From Ardenticatenaceae bacterium (lineage in GTDB: Bacteria > Chloroflexota > Anaerolineae > Promineifilales > Promineifilaceae), in assembly GCA_011525915.1 (NCBI GenBank), contig WYBM01000090.1, positions 1 through 60,584 of the forward strand: a DNA stretch of 60,584 nt, written 5' to 3'. The notes beneath the pieces are model-generated. The model ran no database searches. It worked only from the letters and a program-made list of their open reading frames with translations, and was not told the DNA's origin. This document shows, piece by piece, positions 37,107 to 46,358 of this stretch (position 1 is the first letter of the stretch; each line of letters opens with the position of its first letter). Made by a program: the position numbers and the translations under genes.

Positions 37107-38195
37107 TTAATCGGCCTCGGCCAGCACCACCGGGCTATCTGCTGTGATCTTATCACGCGTTATTTTGCTTGCCCCTTTTTCTCCTGTCTCCAGTAGCCAA
37201 CAGGCCGCATAATGTCTATCGCCATAATCTTTAAAGGGCGGCTCCTCCTGAGAGCATTTATCAAACGCCAGAGGACAGCGTGTATGGAAACGACACCCTT
37301 TAGGTGGGTTTAATGGGCTGGGCACATCCCCTTGCAAAAGAATGCGCTGCCGCTTAAGCATAGGGTCAGGTATGGGAATCGCTGACATCAGTGATTGGGT
37401 ATAAGGATGTAGTGGATCCCTATACAAGACATCTCGATCAGCCATTTCTGCCATCTTGCCCAGGTACATCACCCCCACCCGGTCGCTAAAATGCTCTACC
37501 ACACTCAGGTTATGGGCAATAAACAAGTAAGTCAGGCCAAAATCTCGTTGTAGATCTCTTAAGATGCTTAATACTTGGGCCTGAATAGAGACGTCCAGGG
37601 CGGATACCGGTTCGTCACACACAATAAACTTGGGCTGTAATGCCAGTGCCCGGGCAATGCCAATACGCTGCCGCTGCCCACCCGAAAACTCATGTGGATA
37701 ACGCCGGGCATGTTCAGCCCGCATCCCCACACGAGTCAACATTTCTACCACAATGTCATATCTTTCCTGCCCGCTTTTGTTTGTATGAATGCGTAACCCC
37801 TCGGCAATGCTTTCGCCAATGGGCATTCGTGGATCTAAAGAAGAAAACGGGTCTTGAAAAATGATTTGCATGTCGCGTCGCTTTTTCTTTAAATCAGTCG
37901 AGCTCAATTCAAACAGGTTCTTCCCATCAAAAATTACCTCGCCAGATGTCGCCGGAATTAAGTTGAGAATTGTGCGCCCCACCGTCGTCTTGCCACAACC
38001 AGATTCCCCTACCAGGCCAAAGGTCTCACCCTCATAAATGAAAAACGAAACGTCGTCCACAGCCTTTACCCAGGCTTTCACACGTTGCAGCAAACCTGAC
38101 CGCACAGGGAAATATTTGACAAGATTCTTAACATCCAACAAAACTTTGGGATCCTGGCCGTTAACGCTCCGTTTCTTTTTTGTTTCTTCTGCCAT
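37107..38195 (-). CDS. oppF: oligopeptide ABC transporter ATP-binding protein OppF-like
   Basis: 362 residues from ATG 38195, which has AGGAG eleven bases upstream; the frame extends ten codons further as part of the region after oppD. Walker A GESGCGKTT, Q loop QIIFQDPFSSLDPR, signature SGGQRQRIGIARAL, Walker B VCDEPVSALDVS, and the C-terminal oligopeptide/dipeptide domain with KGCRFHTRCPLA and its cysteines (iron-sulfur type in the family). Pairs with OppD to power import. Last gene of the operon. Confidence 0.95.
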   Translation of the reverse strand: MAEETKKKRSVNGQDPKVLLDVKNLVKYFPVRSGLLQRVKAWVKAVDDVSFFIYEGETFGLVGESGCGKTTVGRTILNLIPATSGEVIFDGKNLFELSSTDLKKKRRDMQIIFQDPFSSLDPRMPIGESIAEGLRIHTNKSGQERYDIVVEMLTRVGMRAEHARRYPHEFSGGQRQRIGIARALALQPKFIVCDEPVSALDVSIQAQVLSILRDLQRDFGLTYLFIAHNLSVVEHFSDRVGVMYLGKMAEMADRDVLYRDPLHPYTQSLMSAIPIPDPMLKRQRILLQGDVPSPLNPPKGCRFHTRCPLAFDKCSQEEPPFKDYGDRHYAACWLLETGEKGASKITRDKITADSPVVLAEAD

Positions 38196-38229
38196 GATGC
38201 TTAAATCTCCTCTTCCTCTACTCACTCAC

Positions 38230-39219
38230 TCACTCATACAGCCAGCAGCGAACTGTGTGGTTGGGGGCCACGATCTTTAGCTGTGGTTCTTCCACGGTAC
38301 ATTTCTCAAGATTGTTTTCTATGCGGGCCAAACAACGGGGCGCGAACTTACAACCCGGTGGTAAGTCAACTAGATTCGGCACCGAACCAGGGATAGTTGT
38401 TAACTCTTTCTCTGTTTGTCCCAGAACAGGGGTAGAACCAATAAGGGCAATTGTGTAGGGATGTTTGGAGGCTTGGAACAGCTCCTTAACTGGTGCTTCT
38501 TCCACAATACGGCCAGCATACATGACCGTTACACGATCACACATCTCAGCCACCACGCCTAAATCGTGTGTGATTAAGATAATCGATGTTTCCATCTTGG
38601 AGCGTAGGTTACGCATCAGGTCTAAAATCTGCGCCTGAATGGTTACATCCAGCGCCGTTGTTGGTTCATCCGCTATCAGCAGCTCTGGAATGCATGCCAG
38701 AGCCATGGCAATCATCACCCGTTGGGCCATGCCACCGGATAGTTCATGAGGAAACGCTTTGATCCGGGACTCAGGCTCAGGGATGCCTACCATTGTCAAG
38801 AGCTCTATGGCCCGTTTCTCCCCCGCTTCTTTCCCTAAATCCTGATGAATTTCCAGCACTTCTGAAAGCTGATCCCCCACGCGAAAAACAGGGTTCAGGC
38901 AGCTTTGCGGTTGCTGGAAAATCATGGAGATGCGGTTGCCCCGAATTTTGGTCATTTCAGATTCGGACAACTTTAGAAGATCATGGTTATCAAAAAAGAC
39001 TTCACCTTCAATGATTTTCCCTGGTTGGCTGACCAGGCGCATGATGGAAAGCGAGGTGACGCTTTTGCCACAGCCAGATTCTCCCACCAGACCCAAAACC
39101 TCGCCTCTTTTGACGGTGATATCGACGCCATCCACCGCCTGGATTACCCCCCCTTCCGTGAAGAAATGAGTCTTTAGCCCTATGATCTCAAGTATGTTGT
39201 TGTTCTTTTGTTGCTCCAC
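38230..39219 (-). CDS. oppD: oligopeptide ABC transporter ATP-binding protein OppD-like
   Basis: 329 residues, GTG start. Walker A GESGCGKSVT, Q loop MIFQQPQSCLNP, signature LSGGMAQRVMIAMAL, Walker B IADEPTTALDVT, and the C-terminal PPGCKFAPRCLA extension typical of peptide importers. Forms the heterodimeric motor with the oppF product. The tail of the gene runs through a short TGAG tandem repeat in DNA (around 38218-38235), which also holds its TGA stop. Confidence 0.95.
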   Translation of the reverse strand: MEQQKNNNILEIIGLKTHFFTEGGVIQAVDGVDITVKRGEVLGLVGESGCGKSVTSLSIMRLVSQPGKIIEGEVFFDNHDLLKLSESEMTKIRGNRISMIFQQPQSCLNPVFRVGDQLSEVLEIHQDLGKEAGEKRAIELLTMVGIPEPESRIKAFPHELSGGMAQRVMIAMALACIPELLIADEPTTALDVTIQAQILDLMRNLRSKMETSIILITHDLGVVAEMCDRVTVMYAGRIVEEAPVKELFQASKHPYTIALIGSTPVLGQTEKELTTIPGSVPNLVDLPPGCKFAPRCLARIENNLEKCTVEEPQLKIVAPNHTVRCWLYE

Positions 39220-39245
39220 TTAGTTTAATCCTCTTCCCGTGTTCC

Positions 39246-40223
39246 CTACATTTTTAAGCGTGGATCTAAAGCATCCCGCAAACCGTCGCCAAGGTAATTA
39301 AACGCCAACACTGTGACGAAGATCATCAAGCCAGGATACAATGCCTTCCATGGTGCCGTAAACATATCTCTTTGTACATTTTGCAGCATATTCCCCCAGG
39401 TGGCTACCGGCTGTTGAATACCAAAACCCAGAAAGCTCAATGCAGACTCTACCAGAATAACGCTGCCCAAGCCCAGAGTGGCACTGACGATGATGGGTGG
39501 AATGGCATTGGGCATCATGTGCCGGGTAATGATTTGTAAATTCCCCATGCCCAGTGCCCGTGACGCTTCAGTGAACTCCATATTACGTAACTTTAATACC
39601 TCTGCCCGTGACAAGCGGCAGGCGCCCGTCCAGCCTAACACAGCGAGAATAACAATGATCACCACGGCCTGGCTCCATTCTGGCGGCAAAAAAGAGATCT
39701 GCAAGTTACGCAAGATAGAAGACATGACCAGCAGCAGTGGTAGAGAGGGCAGAATGATGATGAACTCAACCACACGCTGAATGGCGCTGTCTATGCCCCG
39801 GCCAAAGTAACCGGAAACAGCGCCTAAAAACAGGCCAAACGTCTCCGCCACTAGAGTGACGGTGAAAGCAATCGTTAAGGACAACCGGCCAGCCACCAGC
39901 AACCGGTAGAGCACATCACGCCCCAGCTCATCGGTGCCCAGCAAATGTTCACGCGAGGGAGAGGCATTAATGGCGCCCAGGTCTTGTGTATCACGGCTGT
40001 AGTTCACATAGCTGCCAGAATAAACATTGTAATAGGTGCGTTGGGACATAATCATAGGTCCCACGAGTACCAGCAAGATAATGCCAGCCAATATTAGGAG
40101 ACTGGCCGTGGCTAACCTATGGCGACGCAGCCGTTTCCAATAAGTAACAATCAATGCCTCAGGTTTGTCGGTAAGGAGAGCTTCGGCTTGTAAGGTATCA
40201 ATATCTATTTTAGCGATGGACAT
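39246..40223 (-). CDS. oppC: oligopeptide ABC transporter permease OppC-like
   Basis: 325 residues, six membrane segments: one near 35-55, then five in the binding-protein-dependent transport domain (about 115-320). LLGTDELGRDVLYRLLVAGR is interrupted here at its conserved GTDELGRD core, diagnostic for OppC/DppC. The EAA loop reads EASRALGMGNLQIITRHMMPN. GAGGAG lies ahead of the ATG. Pairs with the OppB-like protein encoded 24 bp upstream. Confidence 0.95.
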   Translation of the reverse strand: MSIAKIDIDTLQAEALLTDKPEALIVTYWKRLRRHRLATASLLILAGIILLVLVGPMIMSQRTYYNVYSGSYVNYSRDTQDLGAINASPSREHLLGTDELGRDVLYRLLVAGRLSLTIAFTVTLVAETFGLFLGAVSGYFGRGIDSAIQRVVEFIIILPSLPLLLVMSSILRNLQISFLPPEWSQAVVIIVILAVLGWTGACRLSRAEVLKLRNMEFTEASRALGMGNLQIITRHMMPNAIPPIIVSATLGLGSVILVESALSFLGFGIQQPVATWGNMLQNVQRDMFTAPWKALYPGLMIFVTVLAFNYLGDGLRDALDPRLKM

Positions 40224-40247
40224 GAGACTATCTCCTCGATGGGTAGG

Positions 40248-41435
40248 CTATGAAAACCTGATGCGTGGGTCAACAATCGTATAAAGAAGATCACCTATTA
40301 ACGTGGCGATAACTACCAGGATGGCAGTAATAAATAACAGCGCCATGACTATGGGCCAGTCATCACGTCCCAGGGCATCTATGTACAAACGGCCGATCCC
40401 CGGATAGTTAAAAATAGTCTCGGTTACAATAGCGCCGCCAAAAATGCCTGGTATCTGAAACACAACAATCGTGATGATGGGAATAAGGGCGTTACGAAAA
40501 GCGTGTCTCATAATCACGGCCCGTTCCCGCAGCCCTTTGGAACGGGCTGTACGCACGTAATCTTGCCGCAGCACCTCCAGCATGGAAGAGCGCATATAAC
40601 GGCTCCAGCCGGCCAGGTAAAGCAAGGTAAGCACCATCACCGGTAAGACTAGGTGAACAATGCGGTCAGGCAATGTTCCTGGCTGAATGTTAAGGATATC
40701 TTGAATGCTGCCCGGCAGCACACGTTGCGTAAATACATCTCCTGTGGGGAAAAATGGCAGCCCCCATTTCTGAAACGATATGCCAAAGAGCAAAATAACC
40801 AGCAGACCAAACCAAAACACGGGCATAGCAATGCCAAAGAAGCTAAACGTCGTAACCGCGTAATCTAGCCGGGAATATTGTTTAACAGCAGAAATGATGC
40901 CAATAGGAATGGCAATAAAGAGCGAAATCACCGTCACTGTGGTCATTAAAATAACCGTGTTTTTGACGCGGCTGCCAATAACACCGGTAACGGCCTGTCC
41001 ACGCGCTAATGACCAGGACACACCCCAGTCCCAGCGCAGCACCCCTTTGTTACACGGATGGGTTCGCCCTTCGGGGGTATTGGCGTTGGTGCCGCCGGCA
41101 TTTTGGCAGGTAGGCGCCTGGTAATCACGCCAAGTACCAGTTTCAAATAAATTATTTTTCAGATCAGGGTTCCCTATGGCGTCCCCAGCCTCATCCAGCC
41201 AATCTTCCCCTAACAGCCAGGTTGCGTAAGCCAGGTAAATGGGTTTGTTCAGGCCTAAGGTGGCCTCTAACCGGGCAATTTGCTGGGGGCTAAGTCTATC
41301 CTTGGGATCGCCGGCCAGGTTTAGGCCAGAGAGGGGGCCACCCGGTACTGCATTTAACATTAAATAGATGGCTACTGTAGCCAGCAACACCACAATGATC
41401 ATCTGAATTCCACGACGGATCAGGTAGTTGGTCAT
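40248..41435 (-). CDS. oppB: oligopeptide ABC transporter permease OppB-like
   Basis: 395 residues, about 70-90 longer than usual OppB. After the first membrane segment there is an insertion of roughly 70 residues (about 75-150) containing a cysteine pair and a Thr/Asn-rich stretch. It is probably an external loop near the binding protein. The core has the OppB features: NAVPGGPLSGL, the EAA loop TARSKGLRERAVIMRHAFRN and the ending GDLLYTIVDPRIRF. AAGGAG precedes the ATG. Confidence 0.94.
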   Translation of the reverse strand: MTNYLIRRGIQMIIVVLLATVAIYLMLNAVPGGPLSGLNLAGDPKDRLSPQQIARLEATLGLNKPIYLAYATWLLGEDWLDEAGDAIGNPDLKNNLFETGTWRDYQAPTCQNAGGTNANTPEGRTHPCNKGVLRWDWGVSWSLARGQAVTGVIGSRVKNTVILMTTVTVISLFIAIPIGIISAVKQYSRLDYAVTTFSFFGIAMPVFWFGLLVILLFGISFQKWGLPFFPTGDVFTQRVLPGSIQDILNIQPGTLPDRIVHLVLPVMVLTLLYLAGWSRYMRSSMLEVLRQDYVRTARSKGLRERAVIMRHAFRNALIPIITIVVFQIPGIFGGAIVTETIFNYPGIGRLYIDALGRDDWPIVMALLFITAILVVIATLIGDLLYTIVDPRIRFS

Positions 41436-41739
41436 GTTGGCGACTCCTTATCTCTGTATTGACAGTTGGACTAACAATTAACAATTATGTTACGGTTTTG
41501 CCCTTAATGCCGTAAAAATTGCCTTCAAGCAATTCTAATAAGGACATGCCCCACATATGGGTGCAGGGCGGGAAATAGTGTTTGATGTGATACAGATTGG
41601 TGGAGGGCAACCTGTATCAAGATAGTTGTTAGTTAATTAAGGTGGTAGATTGTACCAAAGCAGGCTTGGCTTTGCCAAACGGAAAGAATAGTGGCAGCGC
41701 CATTGGCGCTGCCACTACTACTTCAGACAACGTAGATAA
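41436..41739. other. intercistronic gap in the transporter operon
   Basis: 304 bp between the binding-protein gene and oppB with no protein gene. It holds the strong hairpin at 41690-41716 and a TACGG ... CCGTA pair (around 41490-41513). It may carry a second, weaker promoter for the permease genes, but none is clear. Confidence 0.5.
41690..41716 (-). terminator. strong hairpin after the binding-protein gene
   Basis: AGTGGCAGCGCCA and TGGCGCTGCCACT form a perfect 13-bp dyad about 24 bases past the stop of the binding-protein gene. Only a weakly T-rich stretch follows on the minus strand. It fits a partial terminator or an mRNA-stabilising stem that lets the binding protein be made in excess of the permeases. 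Confidence 0.75.
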
Positions 41740-43731
41740 CTACGGGGCCAGGTCGATTTCAAACAGGTTGTAGAGTTCGGAGTTTTGTGTTGGGTCTACA
41801 CCAAAGTTGAGAACGTTGGCGCGGGCAGCCGCCACCTTCAGACGAAGGAACAGCGGAATGACCGGTACTTTCTCAGAGAAGATGACCTGAGCTTCTTTGT
41901 GACCTTCTTCATATGCAGGTGTGCCGGGCAAATTACCAATGGCTTTCTGGCAGGCAGCATCAAACTCATCGTTGCGCCAGCCGGTTTCATTCTGACCACC
42001 CCAGGCGGAAGGATAGAGAGCATTGCCTTCTTCGTCCAGGTCTTCGGCCGGGCCAGGAATATTCCAACTGCCATACAGGCTGCAAGAGGGTTCCACACCG
42101 GTCAGCCAGGCAAACTCACCCAGGTCAAAGCGGCGGCCGAACAGCTCACCTTCTGGGCCGTCAGCAAACCATTCGCTGGAGGGCAGATAGTAGAGCTCTA
42201 TTTGAATGCCGCACTGGGCCTGGTTTTCTTTGAAGATTTGCGTCAACTGCTCACGCATTTTATTTCCGGACGTGGTGCCCAGTCTAACTTTAAAGGGCGT
42301 GCCGTCGGTATATTCACGCACGTTGTCGCCGTCAGAATCTACATAACCAACCTCATCCAGCAGGGCGTTGGCCGCTTCTACATCATAGGGCCATTCGGTC
42401 AGTTCACCGGCCGGGTAGAGCGGATGAACGCTGGGTACATAGGTGTGAATAACCTCAGAACGGCCAGACAAAATGTTGTCTACCATGCCCTGGCGATCAG
42501 TACACATGGTCATAGCCTGGCGGACGCGTACATCTTCAAACCAGTCCGGGCGGGTATTGGCATAGTCGCCATAGGGGTCGATACCAAAGTCAATGTGTTC
42601 GTAAACGGTACCGGTCTGGAAGTAGGGGGTCAACAAGCCCTGGCTTTCAGCCTCAATCAGGAAGGGGGCATTGTCGGCGCTCAAACCGTCTTGTGTACCA
42701 ATGTCGCAAGACCCGGCGATCAGCTGAGCTACAAGCTGGTTCGTATCGGGGATAAACTTAAAGGTAACGGTTTCCACATGCGGCAGGCCTTCGCTGCTGC
42801 GGTAGTAATGGGGGTTCTTCACCAGTGTGATGTGATCACCAGCCACCCATTCTGTAATCATGAACGGGCCGTCGCCTACGGGCAAGCGGCTGGCTTCTTC
42901 AGCCTCTAACAGTTCAGCGGCGCTGAACCCACCCCATACATGCTCCGGATAGGGTGCCCAGATATTGGTGAAGTAAGTGGAATCCAGGAAGCCCGGCAAG
43001 CCTGTCCAGCGCAGCGTCAGGTCACCGGTGGCTTCATAGCTGGCAGTGCGCTCAATGGCATATTTGGGGGTGGGGGTGTCTGGCTCGCCAGCCAGGTTAA
43101 AGCTGTAAACAGAGTCACTGGCTTTGACGGGTTCACCATCAGACCAGACGCGCGGCTTTAAGGTGAAATCTACCACCATTTGTTTCATCATGACCGAGTT
43201 ACCATCGAAGGTAACCTCTTCACCGGCTGCGTTTTCTACGGTGACGCCTTCACCCCAGGCTACCACACTGTCGCTGGTGTCACGAACCATATCACCTGGC
43301 TTTACTTCTACTTCATTAACGACAGCATCGCCGTCAGCCAAGCTGGGCACTTTTTCTATACCTTGTGCCTGGTAAGCGTAGCTCAGGGTCGTCAGGTTGT
43401 TTTCAAAGATACCGTGCTGCACTGCCCGCCCGGCCAGCATGGAACCACCATAGGGGTACATGGTATCTGGCTCTTGTGCCATACAGACGATCAGATGTTT
43501 GTCTGCAGGGGGGGTGTCTTCGGCAGGCGGTGCTACTGTTTCGGTAACAACGCGGGTGACTTCTACGATGACTTCTTGGGGTTCACCTTCAACTGTTATT
43601 GTCTCCACCGTGGTTTCAGTGACAACACGGGTGACTTCAACAACCTGGGGTTCTGCCGTGCTCTGACACGCAGCCAGAACAAACCCAAAGGCCAACAAGA
43701 CGGCCGTAAACAAAATCAATTTTTTAGACAT
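41740..43731 (-). CDS. oppA: oligopeptide-binding lipoprotein (SBP family 5)
   Basis: 663 residues. The signal peptide ends in the lipobox VLAAC, with C22 as the lipidated cysteine. A linker follows with a repeated VEVTRVVTET unit (twice, with variants), a style common in Chloroflexota binding proteins. The SBP_bac_5 fold runs from about 80 to the end: EPDTMYPYGG, LTLRWTGLPGF, GDGPFMITEWVAG and VRQAMTMCTDRQGMV are family positions. It captures peptides outside the cell and delivers them to the OppBCDF importer encoded downstream. GGAGGAG precedes the ATG. First gene of the operon; a complete set in one block. Confidence 0.94.
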   Translation of the reverse strand: MSKKLILFTAVLLAFGFVLAACQSTAEPQVVEVTRVVTETTVETITVEGEPQEVIVEVTRVVTETVAPPAEDTPPADKHLIVCMAQEPDTMYPYGGSMLAGRAVQHGIFENNLTTLSYAYQAQGIEKVPSLADGDAVVNEVEVKPGDMVRDTSDSVVAWGEGVTVENAAGEEVTFDGNSVMMKQMVVDFTLKPRVWSDGEPVKASDSVYSFNLAGEPDTPTPKYAIERTASYEATGDLTLRWTGLPGFLDSTYFTNIWAPYPEHVWGGFSAAELLEAEEASRLPVGDGPFMITEWVAGDHITLVKNPHYYRSSEGLPHVETVTFKFIPDTNQLVAQLIAGSCDIGTQDGLSADNAPFLIEAESQGLLTPYFQTGTVYEHIDFGIDPYGDYANTRPDWFEDVRVRQAMTMCTDRQGMVDNILSGRSEVIHTYVPSVHPLYPAGELTEWPYDVEAANALLDEVGYVDSDGDNVREYTDGTPFKVRLGTTSGNKMREQLTQIFKENQAQCGIQIELYYLPSSEWFADGPEGELFGRRFDLGEFAWLTGVEPSCSLYGSWNIPGPAEDLDEEGNALYPSAWGGQNETGWRNDEFDAACQKAIGNLPGTPAYEEGHKEAQVIFSEKVPVIPLFLRLKVAAARANVLNFGVDPTQNSELYNLFEIDLAP

Positions 43732-44106
43732 TTGTCTCCTCCAAATCTCTGTAAAGTTTATAAGTTGATTATGAACTTTATGTGCTTTTGTTTAAAGTGG
43801 GACATTCTTTTCTCTTCCGCATCACCTCCTTGTTTTCCTTGAAGAAGCCCTACAACGTTTAGGACAACGGTTGAAATAACCACTTGGCTTAAACTAAAAA
43901 ATACCCACGGCCACATTCCCAGAAAAGGATTGTGGTACAGGGCATTCTATAAGTGATTGGCGCTCAAGGTTTTTATTGATAATCCGGGTCATTCAATGTT
44001 CCCAGGTTGGTTTGAGGGTAACCAACAGTGACAATAATTGTGGCTCAATTATATCAGGGAAGCTATCAGTGTCAATGCAGTGACATATCAGTGTCGCTCC
44101 GGCAAC
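43732..44106. other. oppA upstream region
   Basis: 375 bp with no protein gene, AT-rich. It must contain the oppA promoter reading leftward and the 3' region of the HELLH gene. A short direct repeat at 44064-44095 is listed separately; no promoter could be assigned with confidence. Confidence 0.5.
44064..44095. repeat. direct repeat TATCAGTGTC x2
   Basis: TATCAGTGTC at 44064-44073 and 44086-44095, 22 bases apart (two helix turns), with CAGTGAC between. The spacing suits a protein bound on one face of the DNA, but the site is at the far end of the oppA upstream region, near the stop codon of the HELLH gene. Confidence 0.4.
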
Positions 44107-44898
44107 CTATAACTGACCATCTCGTAACTGCTGAATATAAGGCTGATATGTGGCCACGTCCAGCCCATTTAGCTGCCGGTTGTAATAATCCTGAACAATC
44201 TGCGCTTGTTGTTCCCGGTTAAACTGTGCGTAGCGCCTTTGCTGGTGTGCGGCTTCCCTTAAACCCGTGATGCCGCCATACTGGTAACAATCCCTGCGGG
44301 TCTTTATGAGTACATAGATGGCTTCAGTCATATAGCGTGATCCCACGTTTTCATACTGGTAGACGTGAAGGAGTTCATGAACCAGCAGTCCCCGATTGGC
44401 GCGGGTATGATGGGCCGGGGCGGGAGGCAGGCTAATGGTATGCCAGGCTGTAAAAGCAAGGTTGCCGTTCCACTTAAAAATGAATGTCAGGATCCCCCCA
44501 GTGGCAATACGCACATCCTGGTAACGCATCGCCTTCGGCCCTAAAATAGCCGTCATGGTGGCAATTTCATCCGGGGTGAGCGGGGTTGTATTTATGAAGA
44601 GGTGGAAGAGAAGCTGGATGATTTCCGGACCGCCGATCAGATCAAACCATTGCACAAGAAACAGATGTGCTCCCCGGATCAGGCGGCAAATGGTTGTGGT
44701 AAGCCACCGGTTCATGTGCCTTTGCCGGCTGGCTGCAGCCCCGGCGGCCGGCAACTGCTCAAGGCAGCGAATACCGGCCTGGGTGGTCCGAACCAAACGG
44801 CCGTAACGCGCCGGAAAATCACGTACCAGGTTAAATGGCCACAGCCACAAATAACGTATGTTAGCCTGAAACCAGGGGGAGGGAGTTAGCGGCGTCAC
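44107..44898 (-). CDS. putative HELLH zinc-binding protein
   Basis: 263 residues from a GTG. Residues 174-178 read HELLH within LLVHELLHVYQYEN, a gluzincin-style zinc helix with an ordinary follow-on glutamate region. About 70-105 is hydrophobic and may dip into the membrane. The region before the motif (ILTFIFKWNGNLAFT, AWHTISLPP) looks like the strand that borders the active site in DUF4157-like proteins. These are often toxin-type or structural rather than proven proteases. Downstream of the TPR gene with 23 bp between, so probably co-expressed. I do not recognise a named family. Confidence 0.65.
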   Translation of the reverse strand: MTPLTPSPWFQANIRYLWLWPFNLVRDFPARYGRLVRTTQAGIRCLEQLPAAGAAASRQRHMNRWLTTTICRLIRGAHLFLVQWFDLIGGPEIIQLLFHLFINTTPLTPDEIATMTAILGPKAMRYQDVRIATGGILTFIFKWNGNLAFTAWHTISLPPAPAHHTRANRGLLVHELLHVYQYENVGSRYMTEAIYVLIKTRRDCYQYGGITGLREAAHQQRRYAQFNREQQAQIVQDYYNRQLNGLDVATYQPYIQQLRDGQL

Positions 44899-44921
44899 AA
44901 CGACCGTAGCCCCGTGGCTGG

Positions 44922-46235
44922 TTACAATTTGTCGGGGTCAATATTGGCGGCATGTAACACGGCCAATACCGGCGGGGCATACACAAAACAAGATTTTAGT
45001 TTTGGGTCTTGAATGGGTTCGGCCGTTTGCCGAATAAAATCTGCGGCAATGGTCAGGTGCACGGCCGCAATGTTTTGGTTATCGGTAGCATGGCTCATGG
45101 CCGCATGTAATTTCCATAACGTTCCCCGGTCTACCGATGTTTGTGCAGCCAACATGGCGCTGTTTAATTCGGCCAGCGCGGCGGCTTTTTCACCCTGGTA
45201 AAACAGTAATTCGCCGCGGACAAAGGCGGCCAGGGCCCGGTAACGATCCGCATTTAACATTTCGGCGATGTTTGCCAGCGCGGTGACCGCTTGCTCGGCC
45301 AGGCCATAATCTTCGTAACGCAGGTAGGCGCGGGCCAGGTTATAGAGTGCCAGAGCTTCGTGTTCGTGATTGCCGATGTCGTGGGCCCCTTCCAATGCCG
45401 CCCGCAGGTAAACCAACCCCGGCTCATACTGCCCCATTTCCACCAGGTCAATGCCCAGATTTCGCTTGATTTCTGGTATCAGAAGTTCTGCTTTGACTTC
45501 GGTAGCTTGTTGCAGCGCCTGTTGGTGATAGTTTAAGGCGGTTTCGATGTCATAGAGTGCCTGATGGCATTCACCAATGTCGTTCAGGGCCTGGACCATG
45601 CGCCACCGGTCATTGACGGACTCTAAAATTTTAAAGGCTTCATGATGGGCGTTTAGGGCGTGTTGGTATTCACCCCGGGCCTGGCGGGTACGGCCGAGGC
45701 TGGTCAAAACACGGCCTTGCTCACGCGCCTCGGCAGCCTGGCGGAAAGCTGCCAGGGATTGTGTCAGGTGACTCACGGCCGTGTCCGTATTCCCCTGACG
45801 CCGATACAGAACCCCTAATCCCCGCCGTGCCCGCCCAATCACCAGCAAATTTTCGGCGCTTAACCCTTCCTGTAATGCCTGTTGGTATAACTTTTCGGCC
45901 TCTTCGTAATGGCCGCGAAAGTCTGCCAGTTCCCCCAGGCGCACCCGGGCTCGGGCTGTCTGGTCTAAAGAATCGCTGGTCGCCAACGATGTCTGATAAT
46001 CTTTTTCGGCCAATTCAAACTCCCCCAACAACCAGTAACATTGGCCGCGGTATTCAAACAAACGAGACTGAAAGATAGCCGGTGTGCCTGCAAACGCCAG
46101 CGCGTCACTGTAATAGCGAACAGCCTTGTCATAGGCCTGTTCCCGTGCGGCCAGGCGGCCTTCCCGGAAGGCTTTAATGGCCGCCGCCGACACGCCGACG
46201 AGGCTAAATTGACCTGAGGTTATGGTGTCTGACAT
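44922..46235 (-). CDS. tetratricopeptide-repeat protein
   Basis: 437 residues from ATG 46235 (MSDTITSGQFS); the upstream extension in the same frame is a hydrophobic 12 residues without support. About eight TPR units fill residues 20-360, for example AREQAYDKAVRYYSDALAF, FRGHYEEAEKLYQQALQEG, NTDTAVSHLTQSLAAFRQA and YDIETALNYHQQALQQA. Such arrays are scaffolds; the family resembles Rap/AfsR-type TPR parts but has no DNA-binding or catalytic domain. Probably forms a unit with the HELLH gene. Confidence 0.85.
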   Translation of the reverse strand: MSDTITSGQFSLVGVSAAAIKAFREGRLAAREQAYDKAVRYYSDALAFAGTPAIFQSRLFEYRGQCYWLLGEFELAEKDYQTSLATSDSLDQTARARVRLGELADFRGHYEEAEKLYQQALQEGLSAENLLVIGRARRGLGVLYRRQGNTDTAVSHLTQSLAAFRQAAEAREQGRVLTSLGRTRQARGEYQHALNAHHEAFKILESVNDRWRMVQALNDIGECHQALYDIETALNYHQQALQQATEVKAELLIPEIKRNLGIDLVEMGQYEPGLVYLRAALEGAHDIGNHEHEALALYNLARAYLRYEDYGLAEQAVTALANIAEMLNADRYRALAAFVRGELLFYQGEKAAALAELNSAMLAAQTSVDRGTLWKLHAAMSHATDNQNIAAVHLTIAADFIRQTAEPIQDPKLKSCFVYAPPVLAVLHAANIDPDKL

Positions 46236-46358
46236 AACCCGTATGATACACAGGAGCAGAAAAATACTCAATAAAGGATTCGTGAAACGAAAAGCTCGAA
46301 GGGTGTTAAGGAGAACTTCTTTACGTTTTATACACGCTGCACGGCAGATGAGACCTTA

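Noticed and set aside
41785..42909. 374-codon frame opposite the binding-protein gene
   Set aside because: It is an antisense shadow of a clear family 5 binding protein; its translation has no recognisable domain.
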